Shown here piece after piece: positions 29,201 through 39,332 of a stretch of DNA of 64,000 bases. The notes beneath the pieces are model-generated. The model ran no database searches. It worked only from the letters and a program-made list of their open reading frames with translations, and was not told the DNA's origin. Numbering within the stretch: position 1 is the stretch's first letter; every line of letters starts with the position of its first letter. This DNA is from Botryococcus braunii (Eukaryota; Chlorophyta; Trebouxiophyceae), in assembly GCA_002005505.1 (NCBI GenBank), contig KV908369.1, positions 571,166-635,165 of the forward strand. Direction: 5' to 3'. A program made the translations under genes and the position numbers.

Positions 29201-31442
29201 CAGCATGGACCAACAGAGTCCTTGTTCGCTCCTTCAGGGTCCTATTCATCCTCTCCGCCACCCCATTCTGCTGAGGCGTGTAGGGCGCTGAGGACTCCAT
29301 CTTAGTGCCCTGCTGAGCACAAAACTCTTTGAATTGCTGGTTCAGGAACTCTGAACCCCTGTCAGTCCTCACACACTTCACAACCGTGCCTCGTTGGGTC
29401 TGCCAAAAACGGAGCAGGTCTATCACAGCCTTTGGGATGCAATCCTTTGACTTCACAGGCAGGGAGGCAACTTGGTGTGAACTTTCATCCACTACAGTGA
29501 CCCAATATCGTTCACCTGTGATGGCAGGAGGTGATATGGGACCCACAGTATCCACATGGACTCTATCGAGTGGGTGATGTGCAGGCCTGGAAGATACAGG
29601 GAAAGGAGGTCTGGAGTGTTTCCCTTGTATACACGATTCACAGTGCTTGGGGCACTCAGAGCAGGGAGCAAGGGAGATATTGATTCCTGTAACCAGATCT
29701 TCCTTGGAGAACCTCTGCATGCTGCTGGCACCAGGATGACCTAACCTAGCATGCCACAGAGATCTCTCGCTACACACGTGTCCTTTCCTAAGATGAGACG
29801 CCTCAGCCATGTGATCAATATGTCTGCAGCCAACTTGCTGCCCTCTGACAGGACTAACAAACTCCAAAAAAAACAGACCTCGTGCGCGGGTGATATCTCC
29901 ACACCACCCTTCAGGTCCCTTCATGGCTGTGTAACCACCTGCAGTGTCAGTCAGGAAAGATGCTCCATCCTGAATTGCACCAGTGACTGAAATGAGGTTG
30001 GTATGCGCAGAAGGAACACACTGCACATTGTGCAGCCAGAATACTTCGTGCCTTGCATTCACAAGGCATACAGACCCAGATGCAATGATTCCTCCCTTGG
30101 CGTCTGAGGTTGCCAAGTGCAGAGGAAGAGGCTGTCTATGCATAACTGGATTATGGAGCAATGAGAGATCATTGACTATATGCACAGAGGCACCACTATC
30201 TATTAACCAAGATGTGCTGCTAGCTCCATGCGAAGTTGGGGCAAGCACATTGAGAGAGATAAACATCGCCTCACCAGAAGGAGGGGGTGGAGGTGGTAAA
30301 TGCCACCCCGGAAACGTGTGTTGACTTGTTGGATAGTTATATGCTGAAGGAGGTCCAGGGCTGGAAGCGGATGAAGGCGGGCCACCCCGGCCAGATCCAT
30401 GGTCCCACCAGGCTTGAGGAGACGACTGTGGGCCTCCCTGGCCCCAGTAAGCTGCAGGCCCAACGCTTGCCGCTTGCATGTTTTGATGCAGAGCCTGCAG
30501 CTGCCTGAGCGGTCCGCAGTCAGTCATGAAGTGGCCCTTTGCCTTGCAGAAGTGGCATGTAAGCTCCTCTCTGGGCCTTCTTGCCCTGCCAGGTCCACGC
30601 CCCCTGCCACCAAAAGTAGTTGCAGAGGGGCCAGCGGGAGGCTGTTCGTTTGCTGGTAGTGCTGCTCCAACTCCCGGTAGTGCTCCCACTCCTGGTGCAG
30701 CTCCAGCGCTTGATGACGCTCCAGGTACCCCCCCAGAGGGACCAGCCACTGCTGCAGCTGCCATGGCCTGAGGTGTTCCCTCTGCAGGTGGGTCCTTGTA
30801 CCCACGGCTGGCTGCGGCGCGCAGGATTCTTTGAATCAGCTCCAATGGCGGCTTGTCGGTTGCCATAACCTCCAGGGACTCGAGCCTCAGCACAGGAGGG
30901 AGGCCCTTCACCATCAGCTCCCCAACATTGTGGTCCAAGAGGATGAACGCGTTGTTTCTGAGACTTGTAGCCAGATCCATCATTCTGTAGAGGTAGACCT
31001 TGAGTGTCTCCCCTGTCTTGATGCCCTGCTCCATTTCCTTGTACCACTCAAGGTTGATGTCTTGGTTGCTCCCTCCAGTGTGACTGTTCTTCACCCACGC
31101 GATGAAGTCGAACGCTGCTTTGTGGCATGAGATCTGAGAATGCCAGATGACTGGAACTGACTGGATCAGCCACTGCTTGATGGCTGAGTTCTCCACCGAC
31201 CCTGGCATTGGCCTCTCCAAAGCCGCTCTGACCCCCTTGGTGTTTGCGCACGCCTCCAAATTTTCATACCAAAATTCAAAATTGCGCCCTCCATCATCAA
31301 GCATGACAGTCATCTTTGGATTAGAGGTATTGGGGATGTAGGCTGCCTTGTCAATCTCCACCTTTGGTTCTGCAGTGGCTGATTGTGTCCCGGTCATAGA
31401 CTGCCCTGGAGTGGCCCCACTGACTTCTCCAGGTTGAGACAT
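26274..31442 (-). CDS. Copia-2 gag-pol, duplicate lacking its leader and first 15 codons
   Basis: 1722 codons from ATG 31442, identical to the 33363-38576 copy except for at least one Leu/Val change in Gag. The duplication junction at ~31462 removed the upstream start (MTKRGKEKESSSETA) and the leader, primer site and 5' LTR. Domains as in the longer copy. With gypsy-C sequence immediately upstream it has no promoter of its own, so it is probably not expressed as a normal element. Confidence 0.85.
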   Translation of the reverse strand: MSQPGEVSGATPGQSMTGTQSATAEPKVEIDKAAYIPNTSNPKMTVMLDDGGRNFEFWYENLEACANTKGVRAALERPMPGSVENSAIKQWLIQSVPVIWHSQISCHKAAFDFIAWVKNSHTGGSNQDINLEWYKEMEQGIKTGETLKVYLYRMMDLATSLRNNAFILLDHNVGELMVKGLPPVLRLESLEVMATDKPPLELIQRILRAAASRGYKDPPAEGTPQAMAAAAVAGPSGGVPGASSSAGAAPGVGALPGVGAALPANEQPPAGPSATTFGGRGRGPGRARRPREELTCHFCKAKGHFMTDCGPLRQLQALHQNMQAASVGPAAYWGQGGPQSSPQAWWDHGSGRGGPPSSASSPGPPSAYNYPTSQHTFPGWHLPPPPPPSGEAMFISLNVLAPTSHGASSTSWLIDSGASVHIVNDLSLLHNPVMHRQPLPLHLATSDAKGGIIASGSVCLVNARHEVFWLHNVQCVPSAHTNLISVTGAIQDGASFLTDTAGGYTAMKGPEGWCGDITRARGLFFLEFVSPVRGQQVGCRHIDHMAEASHLRKGHVCSERSLWHARLGHPGASSMQRFSKEDLVTGINISLAPCSECPKHCESCIQGKHSRPPFPVSSRPAHHPLDRVHVDTVGPISPPAITGERYWVTVVDESSHQVASLPVKSKDCIPKAVIDLLRFWQTQRGTVVKCVRTDRGSEFLNQQFKEFCAQQGTKMESSAPYTPQQNGVAERMNRTLKERTRTLLVHAAADPSLWKEALETATLLYNVGPTSGRSLTPMELFFGVKPDVSVLRTFGCVAHVHIPSGQRSVFGPKTIPGMFTGYCPQSKAYRVYVGNGVWKESRDVSFIEHLRGAERVGLSKVQPGSVYDSRISPPLGSENLATPQAIPSAAPPTFWDEEDDHGVETLSTGAPGTSGLCAGDQSGDGTTAAHDQGNPTSLDSTVGTPEPSQHSWSVLEHMQNLARGGVETQSQVEKMQKVQEGLRMQGKSQIPLPPGTTLTREQRYVQRVARREHSDIPLHAPDPGQAIVSEPNMVGLPDMQGQVETVEAMFGADVRDESSGLDMPAVGEAGAQSQSLASHAYGVQADIVGAAQASLGSVPKCESRRERELLLPSALRKVRECKGAAHESSSQGERERLEKESDNPGSTAQSQHKVHNVPYSGNQGESEREGNSISKADSPAAPQHKVQSVPSVTLGKVHVPSNLREAQRSPQWEFWQQAMQEEMESLDTHEVMQYVERPHGQKVIPVHWIFSTKNDAHGNVTRFKARLVAQGCRQIPGIDVGEVFAPTSSYGARRAVLAVAATQNLEIHQVDIKTAFLNGELEEEVYVTQPPGFENGNTRVVCKLRKALYGLKQAPRAWHKTLSDKLSVMGYSVCKSDAGVYIRRAPDGNLSFILVYVDDLLIVARVVAEIEWGKELLKKDFTIHDLGEVNDFLGCQVLRNRVQGTISMSCTPKIDALVEKFGVADDGRGVDTPMSKDFVASSRPESSDGMSHGAGTPLPPGHRYCELIGSLLYIANTTRPDISQAVGVLSRYRMTPTTSHWNEAIRVLKYLRDTRELALTLGGKGPELEGYVDADYAGDLDHRYSTTGYVLSVYGSAVVWGSKKQSSVATSTVQAEFMAAGHIVKEANWLRGFLEEIGAAPWRVKIFCDNQGCISNLRNPLYSKFTKHVAVSFHYAREAMALGQVDILYVESARNVADIMTKPLAKPVFVGHRDSLGLRRYT

Positions 31443-31461
31443 TGCTGTTTCACTGCTACTT

Positions 31462-32976
31462 TCCTTGTTTGTTGATGCCTGATTTAGACAAACCTTTTGT
31501 TGTACATGTAGATGCCTCAGGCTTTGCTGTGGGTGCTGTTTTGCAGCAGGATCAAGGCCAGGGACTGCAGCCCGTCGCCTTCGAGTCCAGGAAACTCCAG
31601 CCCCCTGAGAGGAAGTTGGCCCCGTATGACCGAGAATTATTGGCTCTTGTTCATGCTTTGCTTAAATGGAAACATTTATTGCTGGGTGCTAAGTTTACTG
31701 TACACACTGATCAGCAGGCTTTAAAGTACTTACTGACTGCTCCTGTTAGGACTAGTAGGCAGGAACGTTGGCTCACTGAGATTATGAGGTTTATGCCTGA
31801 TATAAAGTATGTTAAAGGCACTGATAATGTGGTTGCAGATGCCTTGTCTAGGCGTGTTGACCTTGCAGTGATGCATGTCTCCTCTGTTGCTGTCTCTTCT
31901 CTCTTACAAGAGATTGCCTTGCTTTGTGTTTCTGATCCCACAGTTGCTAAACTTGTGGATGAAGGTGTTTTGGTATTGAGGGACTCTGTACCTTATTCTG
32001 TGCAATCAGGGAAGGTCTATGTACCTGATGCATTGAGAGAGAAGGTGCTGAGAGAGTGCCATACCACACCCTTTTCTGGCCATCTTGGTATTAACAAGAT
32101 GTATGAGCTAGTGTGCAGGGAGTTTTGGTGGCCACGTCTCAGCTCATCAGTCAGAGACTTTTGCAGGTCTTGTGACACCTGCCAGCGCACTAAAGGAACT
32201 GGAGCCGTACCTTATGGTTTGCTTCAGCCACTGCCCATTCCAGATGGACCTTGGCAGAGCGTTTCCCTTGATTTAGTGACTGATTTACCTGTCTGTTGTG
32301 GGTTTGATTCTATTGTGGTATTTGTGGATAGGTTTTCTAAGTTGTGTGTCTTGGCTGCATGCACTAAAACCATCAATGCACCTCAACTTGCACAACTGTT
32401 TATAGACAGGGTCTTTGTGAGATTTGGAATGCCTACCTCCATTGTGAGTGATAGAGATCCGAGGTTCACTAGCCATTTTTGGAAGGCCTTTGTTAAATTA
32501 TTGGGTACTGAGATTGCTATGTCTACTGCTTACCACCCTCAGACAGACGGGCAGACAGAGAGAATGAATCGGACCATGGAAGACATGTTAAGAGGGTTTG
32601 TGGGGCCGAGACAGGATGACTGGTGCAAGTATTTAAGCATGGTGGAGTTTGCTTACAATAACTCTCTCCAGGCTTCCACACTGCAGACACCCTTCTTCCT
32701 GAATCACGGGCGCCATCCCCTTACTCCCTTGTCTTCTGCTGTTCCTTCACGTTCTGCGAATCCTGCTGTGTCTGAGTGGGTTGAGGGGCTGCAGACTGCC
32801 TTGAAAAGTGCCAAGTCTAATCTTGCCTCTGCACAGCAACGGCAGAAGTCTTATGCAGATAGAAAGAGACGAGACCACCCTTTTAAGGTGGGGGACCAGG
32901 TGTTGTTGGCTGCAAGGAAGAACCAGCTTTCACCTGGGCTCTCGTCAAAGTTATCAGCTAAGTATTTTGGGCCCTT
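31462..32976 (+). pseudogene. Gypsy-C RNase H-integrase, duplicated copy
   Basis: Equivalent to 24373-25887. It begins inside the RNase H start (LLMPDLDKPFVVHVDASG) at the duplication junction and ends at the LTR at 32977. The frame is open through the RNase H, zinc site and DDE core. It differs by GAVLQQ versus GAALQQ near the RNase H start. It is a by-product of the tandem duplication, not an independent insertion. Confidence 0.88.
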
Positions 32977-33342
32977 TGTGAAAGGTTATGGGCAATCGGC
33001 TTTCCCTGTACAAAGCCGACAGGTCGTCAATAGACGAAGTTACTCCAGCTACAGTCCGTACGACTGTCTGCTGAGTGCCACACACAACTGTCGGACAAGA
33101 CTAGCATCTGGTGATGCCCAGCATCTTTCACAACCAGTTGGTATTCACTCCGGTGGGGCAGCCTTAAGAGTTCATCCGACAAACGTGTGATCTAGATAGG
33201 ATTGTACCTTATGTTCGAAAACGTCCAGAATCTGCCGTGTCTCAAGGTACCTTATGTTCTCAATGGACCCATATCCTAATAGTGCACACATGAAGATCAC
33301 TTAAAGCACAAGGCATTCAATAATAATGTTCAGAACTCAACA
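32977..33342 (-). repeat. Copia-2 LTR 2 (extra LTR from duplication)
   Basis: A copy of LTR 1 at offset 7089, again preceded by gypsy-C KYFGPF sequence. It serves as 3' LTR for the complete gag-pol at 33363-38576. Confidence 0.92.
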
Positions 33343-33362
33343 CTTCCCCTTGCCTGCATGCT

Positions 33363-36300
33363 TTAAGTGTATCTTCTCAAACCTAGTGAATCACGATGAC
33401 CAACAAACACGGGCTTGGCAAGTGGCTTGGTCATAATGTCAGCCACATTGCGTGCAGATTCCACATAGAGGATATCTACCTGCCCAAGTGCCATAGCTTC
33501 CCTAGCGTAGTGGAAGCTTACTGCAACGTGCTTTGTGAATTTGGAATACAGGGGGTTCCGTAAATTAGAAATGCATCCTTGGTTGTCACAGAAAATTTTG
33601 ACCCTCCAAGGTGCAGCCCCTATCTCTTCCAAGAAGCCCCTTAGCCAGTTGGCTTCCTTCACAATATGGCCAGCTGCCATAAACTCAGCTTGCACAGTTG
33701 AGGTAGCAACTGAGCTCTGCTTCTTGCTTCCCCAAACCACGGCACTACCATAGACTGATAGAACATAGCCAGTGGTGGAATACCTGTGGTCCAGGTCCCC
33801 AGCATAGTCGGCATCAACATAGCCTTCTAGCTCAGGACCCTTTCCACCCAGAGTAAGAGCTAACTCTCTGGTATCTCTCAAGTACTTCAGCACTCGAATG
33901 GCCTCATTCCAGTGTGAGGTAGTGGGTGTCATTCTATACCTTGACAACACTCCAACAGCCTGAGAAATGTCAGGCCGGGTCGTATTGGCTATGTACAGTA
34001 ACGATCCAATTAACTCGCAGTATCGATGACCAGGTGGCAGAGGGGTACCAGCCCCATGTGACATACCATCTGAGGACTCGGGTCTGCTGCTAGCCACGAA
34101 GTCCTTGGACATGGGGGTATCAACCCCACGTCCATCATCAGCAACGCCAAACTTCTCCACAAGAGCATCAATCTTGGGAGTGCAACTCATGGAAATAGTG
34201 CCCTGAACTCTATTGCGTAGGACCTGACACCCCAGGAAATCATTCACCTCTCCCAAATCATGGATGGTGAAGTCCTTCTTCAATAACTCTTTCCCCCACT
34301 CAATCTCTGCAACCACTCTGGCAACTATGAGAAGATCATCGACATAAACAAGAATAAACGACAGATTACCATCAGGGGCCCTCCTGATGTATACCCCAGC
34401 GTCGCTCTTGCACACACTATACCCCATCACGCTCAACTTGTCGCTCAAGGTCTTGTGCCAAGCCCGTGGGGCTTGCTTAAGACCGTAGAGTGCCTTCCTG
34501 AGCTTGCACACAACTCTCGTGTTGCCATTCTCAAATCCTGGTGGTTGGGTCACATAGACCTCTTCCTCCAACTCCCCATTGAGAAAAGCTGTCTTGATAT
34601 CCACTTGGTGGATCTCAAGATTTTGTGTGGCAGCCACTGCCAGCACAGCTCTCCTAGCACCATAGCTGCTGGTAGGTGCAAAAACCTCACCAACATCTAT
34701 ACCAGGAATCTGTCTGCAACCCTGGGCAACCAATCTTGCTTTAAACCGAGTGACATTCCCATGTGCATCGTTTTTTGTAGAAAAAATCCAATGAACAGGG
34801 ATAACTTTCTGCCCATGGGGTCTTTCCACATACTGCATAACCTCATGGGTGTCTAAAGACTCCATCTCCTCTTGCATTGCCTGCTGCCAAAACTCCCACT
34901 GAGGTGAGCGCTGGGCTTCCCTCAAGTTTGAGGGCACGTGAACTTTTCCCAACGTGACAGAAGGTACACTCTGTACCTTATGCTGTGGTGCAGCAGGGCT
35001 GTCAGCCTTACTGATGCTGTTCCCTTCTCTCTCGCTCTCTCCCTGGTTGCCAGAATAAGGTACATTATGTACCTTATGCTGGGACTGGGCAGTACTGCCG
35101 GGATTATCTGATTCCTTCTCAAGTCTCTCTCTCTCTCCTTGACTACTGGACTCATGTGCAGCACCCTTACATTCTCGCACCTTCCGCAATGCAGAGGGGA
35201 GCAGCAGCTCTCTCTCTCTCCTGGACTCACACTTGGGCACACTACCCAGACTTGCCTGAGCTGCGCCTACAATGTCAGCCTGCACACCATAAGCATGACT
35301 AGCCAGTGACTGGGATTGGGCACCAGCTTCCCCTACTGCTGGCATGTCTAACCCACTGCTCTCATCTCTTACATCTGCACCGAACATAGCCTCGACTGTC
35401 TCAACCTGCCCCTGCATATCAGGGAGACCAACCATGTTTGGCTCACTCACAATTGCCTGACCTGGGTCAGGGGCATGCAATGGGATGTCAGAATGCTCTC
35501 TCCTAGCCACGCGCTGTACATAACGCTGCTCCCTTGTAAGGGTGGTCCCTGGAGGAAGGGGAATTTGTGACTTCCCCTGCATTCGCAACCCCTCTTGTAC
35601 CTTCTGCATTTTTTCTACCTGGGATTGAGTTTCTACACCCCCCCTGGCCAGATTCTGCATATGCTCAAGCACCGACCACGAGTGCTGAGATGGTTCTGGG
35701 GTCCCAACAGTAGAATCCAGGCTGGTGGGGTTTCCTTGGTCATGTGCTGCTGTGGTCCCGTCTCCAGACTGATCCCCAGCACAAAGTCCAGAGGTCCCAG
35801 GAGCCCCAGTGGAAAGCGTCTCCACTCCATGGTCATCCTCCTCATCCCAGAACGTGGGTGGAGCAGCAGAGGGAATTGCTTGAGGCGTTGCCAGATTCTC
35901 ACTGCCAAGGGGGGGTGATATCCTAGAATCATAGACAGACCCAGGCTGGACCTTTGATAGACCCACTCTCTCAGCCCCCCTCAAGTGCTCGATAAAGCTG
36001 ACGTCCCTACTCTCCTTCCACACTCCATTCCCCACGTACACACGATACGCTTTAGACTGGGGACAATAACCAGTAAACATCCCAGGGATGGTCTTGGGCC
36101 CAAAAACAGACCTTTGGCCACTGGGAATGTGCACATGGGCTACACAGCCAAACGTGCGCAGCACAGACACATCAGGTTTGACACCAAAGAATAATTCCAT
36201 GGGGGTCAGGGACCTGCCTGAAGTAGGACCCACATTGTAGAGGAGGGTAGCTGTCTCAAGCGCCTCCTTCCAAAGGGAGGGGTCTGCTGCAGCATGGACC

Positions 36301-38576
36301 AACAGAGTCCTTGTTCGCTCCTTCAGGGTCCTATTCATCCTCTCCGCCACCCCATTCTGCTGAGGCGTGTAGGGCGCTGAGGACTCCATCTTAGTGCCCT
36401 GCTGAGCACAAAACTCTTTGAATTGCTGGTTCAGGAACTCTGAACCCCTGTCAGTCCTCACACACTTCACAACCGTGCCTCGTTGGGTCTGCCAAAAACG
36501 GAGCAGGTCTATCACAGCCTTTGGGATGCAATCCTTTGACTTCACAGGCAGGGAGGCAACTTGGTGTGAACTTTCATCCACTACAGTGACCCAATATCGT
36601 TCACCTGTGATGGCAGGAGGTGATATGGGACCCACAGTATCCACATGGACTCTATCGAGTGGGTGATGTGCAGGCCTGGAAGATACAGGGAAAGGAGGTC
36701 TGGAGTGTTTCCCTTGTATACACGATTCACAGTGCTTGGGGCACTCAGAGCAGGGAGCAAGGGAGATATTGATTCCTGTAACCAGATCTTCCTTGGAGAA
36801 CCTCTGCATGCTGCTGGCACCAGGATGACCTAACCTAGCATGCCACAGAGATCTCTCGCTACACACGTGTCCTTTCCTAAGATGAGACGCCTCAGCCATG
36901 TGATCAATATGTCTGCAGCCAACTTGCTGCCCTCTGACAGGACTAACAAACTCCAAAAAAAACAGACCTCGTGCGCGGGTGATATCTCCACACCACCCTT
37001 CAGGTCCCTTCATGGCTGTGTAACCACCTGCAGTGTCAGTCAGGAAAGATGCTCCATCCTGAATTGCACCAGTGACTGAAATGAGGTTGGTATGCGCAGA
37101 AGGAACACACTGCACATTGTGCAGCCAGAATACTTCGTGCCTTGCATTCACAAGGCATACAGACCCAGATGCAATGATTCCTCCCTTGGCGTCTGAGGTT
37201 GCCAAGTGCAGAGGAAGAGGCTGTCTATGCATAACTGGATTATGGAGCAATGAGAGATCATTGACTATATGCACAGAGGCACCACTATCTATTAACCAAG
37301 ATGTGCTGCTAGCTCCATGCGAAGTTGGGGCAAGCACATTGAGAGAGATAAACATCGCCTCACCAGAAGGAGGGGGTGGAGGTGGTAAATGCCACCCCGG
37401 AAACGTGTGTTGACTTGTTGGATAGTTATATGCTGAAGGAGGTCCAGGGCTGGAAGCGGATGAAGGCGGGCCACCCCGGCCAGATCCATGGTCCCACCAG
37501 GCTTGAGGAGACGACTGTGGGCCTCCCTGGCCCCAGTAAGCTGCAGGCCCAACGCTTGCCGCTTGCATGTTTTGATGCAGAGCCTGCAGCTGCCTGAGCG
37601 GTCCGCAGTCAGTCATGAAGTGGCCCTTTGCCTTGCAGAAGTGGCATGTAAGCTCCTCTCTGGGCCTTCTTGCCCTGCCAGGTCCACGCCCCCTGCCACC
37701 AAAAGTAGTTGCAGAGGGGCCAGCGGGAGGCTGTTCGTTTGCTGGTAGTGCTGCTCCAACTCCCGGTACTGCTCCCACTCCTGGTGCAGCTCCAGCGCTT
37801 GATGACGCTCCAGGTACCCCCCCAGAGGGACCAGCCACTGCTGCAGCTGCCATGGCCTGAGGTGTTCCCTCTGCAGGTGGGTCCTTGTACCCACGGCTGG
37901 CTGCGGCGCGCAGGATTCTTTGAATCAGCTCCAATGGCGGCTTGTCGGTTGCCATAACCTCCAGGGACTCGAGCCTCAGCACAGGAGGGAGGCCCTTCAC
38001 CATCAGCTCCCCAACATTGTGGTCCAAGAGGATGAACGCGTTGTTTCTGAGACTTGTAGCCAGATCCATCATTCTGTAGAGGTAGACCTTGAGTGTCTCC
38101 CCTGTCTTGATGCCCTGCTCCATTTCCTTGTACCACTCAAGGTTGATGTCTTGGTTGCTCCCTCCAGTGTGACTGTTCTTCACCCACGCGATGAAGTCGA
38201 ACGCTGCTTTGTGGCATGAGATCTGAGAATGCCAGATGACTGGAACTGACTGGATCAGCCACTGCTTGATGGCTGAGTTCTCCACCGACCCTGGCATTGG
38301 CCTCTCCAAAGCCGCTCTGACCCCCTTGGTGTTTGCGCACGCCTCCAAATTTTCATACCAAAATTCAAAATTGCGCCCTCCATCATCAAGCATGACAGTC
38401 ATCTTTGGATTAGAGGTATTGGGGATGTAGGCTGCCTTGTCAATCTCCACCTTTGGTTCTGCAGTGGCTGATTGTGTCCCGGTCATAGACTGCCCTGGAG
38501 TGGCCCCACTGACTTCTCCAGGTTGAGACATTGCTGTTTCACTGCTACTTTCCTTTTCTTTGCCCCTTTTTGTCAT
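33363..38576 (-). CDS. Copia-2 gag-pol polyprotein, complete copy
   Basis: 1737 codons from ATG 38576 (MTKRGKEKESS). In order: Gag with CCHC knuckle (CHFCKAKGHFMTDC, ~307-320) after an Ala/Gly/Pro-rich stretch; protease (WLIDSGASVH, ~425); integrase zinc site (HARLGHPG..., CPKHCESC, ~580-620); DDE core (VHVDTVGP, RTDRGSEF, NGVAERMNR); long linker (~890-1190); RT (FKARLVAQG ~1279, VYVDDLLIV ~1416); RNase H (YVDADYAGD ~1589, ADIMTKPL). No stop or frameshift. It is related to copia-1 (same order, similar RT and RNase H, same primer site and polypurine tract) but has different LTRs and a different linker. Confidence 0.94.
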   Translation of the reverse strand: MTKRGKEKESSSETAMSQPGEVSGATPGQSMTGTQSATAEPKVEIDKAAYIPNTSNPKMTVMLDDGGRNFEFWYENLEACANTKGVRAALERPMPGSVENSAIKQWLIQSVPVIWHSQISCHKAAFDFIAWVKNSHTGGSNQDINLEWYKEMEQGIKTGETLKVYLYRMMDLATSLRNNAFILLDHNVGELMVKGLPPVLRLESLEVMATDKPPLELIQRILRAAASRGYKDPPAEGTPQAMAAAAVAGPSGGVPGASSSAGAAPGVGAVPGVGAALPANEQPPAGPSATTFGGRGRGPGRARRPREELTCHFCKAKGHFMTDCGPLRQLQALHQNMQAASVGPAAYWGQGGPQSSPQAWWDHGSGRGGPPSSASSPGPPSAYNYPTSQHTFPGWHLPPPPPPSGEAMFISLNVLAPTSHGASSTSWLIDSGASVHIVNDLSLLHNPVMHRQPLPLHLATSDAKGGIIASGSVCLVNARHEVFWLHNVQCVPSAHTNLISVTGAIQDGASFLTDTAGGYTAMKGPEGWCGDITRARGLFFLEFVSPVRGQQVGCRHIDHMAEASHLRKGHVCSERSLWHARLGHPGASSMQRFSKEDLVTGINISLAPCSECPKHCESCIQGKHSRPPFPVSSRPAHHPLDRVHVDTVGPISPPAITGERYWVTVVDESSHQVASLPVKSKDCIPKAVIDLLRFWQTQRGTVVKCVRTDRGSEFLNQQFKEFCAQQGTKMESSAPYTPQQNGVAERMNRTLKERTRTLLVHAAADPSLWKEALETATLLYNVGPTSGRSLTPMELFFGVKPDVSVLRTFGCVAHVHIPSGQRSVFGPKTIPGMFTGYCPQSKAYRVYVGNGVWKESRDVSFIEHLRGAERVGLSKVQPGSVYDSRISPPLGSENLATPQAIPSAAPPTFWDEEDDHGVETLSTGAPGTSGLCAGDQSGDGTTAAHDQGNPTSLDSTVGTPEPSQHSWSVLEHMQNLARGGVETQSQVEKMQKVQEGLRMQGKSQIPLPPGTTLTREQRYVQRVARREHSDIPLHAPDPGQAIVSEPNMVGLPDMQGQVETVEAMFGADVRDESSGLDMPAVGEAGAQSQSLASHAYGVQADIVGAAQASLGSVPKCESRRERELLLPSALRKVRECKGAAHESSSQGERERLEKESDNPGSTAQSQHKVHNVPYSGNQGESEREGNSISKADSPAAPQHKVQSVPSVTLGKVHVPSNLREAQRSPQWEFWQQAMQEEMESLDTHEVMQYVERPHGQKVIPVHWIFSTKNDAHGNVTRFKARLVAQGCRQIPGIDVGEVFAPTSSYGARRAVLAVAATQNLEIHQVDIKTAFLNGELEEEVYVTQPPGFENGNTRVVCKLRKALYGLKQAPRAWHKTLSDKLSVMGYSVCKSDAGVYIRRAPDGNLSFILVYVDDLLIVARVVAEIEWGKELLKKDFTIHDLGEVNDFLGCQVLRNRVQGTISMSCTPKIDALVEKFGVADDGRGVDTPMSKDFVASSRPESSDGMSHGAGTPLPPGHRYCELIGSLLYIANTTRPDISQAVGVLSRYRMTPTTSHWNEAIRVLKYLRDTRELALTLGGKGPELEGYVDADYAGDLDHRYSTTGYVLSVYGSAVVWGSKKQSSVATSTVQAEFMAAGHIVKEANWLRGFLEEIGAAPWRVKIFCDNQGCISNLRNPLYSKFTKHVAVSFHYAREAMALGQVDILYVESARNVADIMTKPLAKPVFVGHRDSLGLRRYT

Positions 38577-38783
38577 ACTATTGTCACTTCACCAGCCAAA
38601 CTTACTCATAAACTTCTGGAATGCAGCAATACCCTACAATTCCCTCCATGTCATGGAAATTTACCAGCCAGTCTTGCACAGTAGTAGCAGATATGTTCCC
38701 CTCAGAAGTTTGCGCCGGAGTCCGGCCCGACTCACTCAGTGCTTCTAGACAACGTCTATGAATGATAAAGCACAGCTAAAACT

Positions 38784-38867
38784 TCAATTATGAATTTCCC
38801 AGAAAGGTAAACTGTGAGTAAGATAATGGTCCTGGTACACTCGAGTTCCCTTGCGCCGCTGCGCCAT
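38784..38867 (-). CDS. Short leader ORF of copia-2
   Basis: A 27-codon ATG ORF in the leader between primer site and gag-pol, starting MAQRRKGTRVYQ. Its position and basic start recall the copia-1 leader ORF (MAKKRTKQTARK), but there is no real H3 match and no overlap with gag-pol. It may be a chance uORF or a decayed or divergent counterpart. Confidence 0.25.
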   Translation of the reverse strand: MAQRRKGTRVYQDHYLTHSLPFWEIHN

Positions 38868-38952
38868 GCTCGAGCTCCTTTGTTGACGCTTACGTCTGAC
38901 CCATCCGTAGACGACCTTCACTCCTGCTTTTACTTGGCTCAGCTGGAAGGGC

Positions 38953-38966
38953 GTGGGCCCATAACC
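38953..38966 (-). promoter_or_regulatory. Primer-binding site of copia-2
   Basis: GGTTATGGGCCCAC on the - strand directly after the LTR end. It is the same 14 bases as in copia-1 and is complementary to the anticodon arm of initiator tRNA-Met. Sequence beyond these bases differs between the two families, so the match is functionally bounded. Confidence 0.8.
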
Positions 38967-39332
38967 TGTGAAAGGTTATGGGCAATCGGCTTTCCCTGTA
39001 CAAAGCCGACAGGTCGTCAATAGACGAAGTTACTCCAGCTACAGTCCGTACGACTGTCTGCTGAGTGCCACACACAACTGTCGGACAAGACTAGCATCTG
39101 GTGATGCCCAGCATCTTTCACAACCAGTTGGTATTCACTCCGGTGGGGCAGCCTTAAGAGTTCATCCGACAAACGTGTGATCTAGATAGGATTGTACCTT
39201 ATGTTCGAAAACGTCCAGAATCTGCCGTGTCTCAAGGTACCTTATGTTCTCAATGGACCCATATCCTAATAGTGCACACATGAAGATCACTTAAAGCACA
39301 AGGCATTCAATAATAATGTTCAGAACTCAACA
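38967..39332 (-). repeat. Copia-2 LTR 3 (5' LTR)
   Basis: 366 bp, TGTTGAG...TTTCACA on the - strand. As read it is the same as LTR 1 and LTR 2. Its outer end meets gypsy-C with the CCCTT target duplication. Confidence 0.92.

Larger units (their letters stand above)
24373..31461. repeat. Tandem duplication, unit 1 (7089 bp)
   Basis: Contains gypsy-C RNase H-integrase, copia-2 LTR and most of copia-2. It is repeated at 31462-38550 with a constant offset of 7089 bp and very few differences (Ala/Val in GAALQQ, Leu/Val in GVGALPG). The junction at ~31462 joins copia-2 leader/gag start to gypsy-C; both parents share TCCTT there. Confidence 0.9.
31462..38550. repeat. Tandem duplication, unit 2 (7089 bp)
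   Basis: Second unit of the direct repeat described for 24373-31461. After its end the copia-2 sequence runs on into its genuine leader (TTCCTTTTCTTTGCCCC), which shows that this end is the ancestral arrangement and the unit 1/unit 2 junction is the derived one. Confidence 0.88.
25888..39332 (-). mobile_element. Copia-2, Ty1/copia element nested in gypsy-C and internally duplicated
   Basis: Outer LTRs at 25888-26253 and 38967-39332 (366 bp each, TG...CA) are flanked by the direct repeat CCCTT (25883-25887 and 39333-39337). Removing the element restores the gypsy-C frame, which proves the insertion. On the - strand the order is LTR, primer site, leader, gag-pol, polypurine tract, LTR. The original element would be about 6.36 kb. 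A later 7089-bp tandem duplication added a second LTR, a second gag-pol and a stretch of gypsy-C. Confidence 0.93.
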
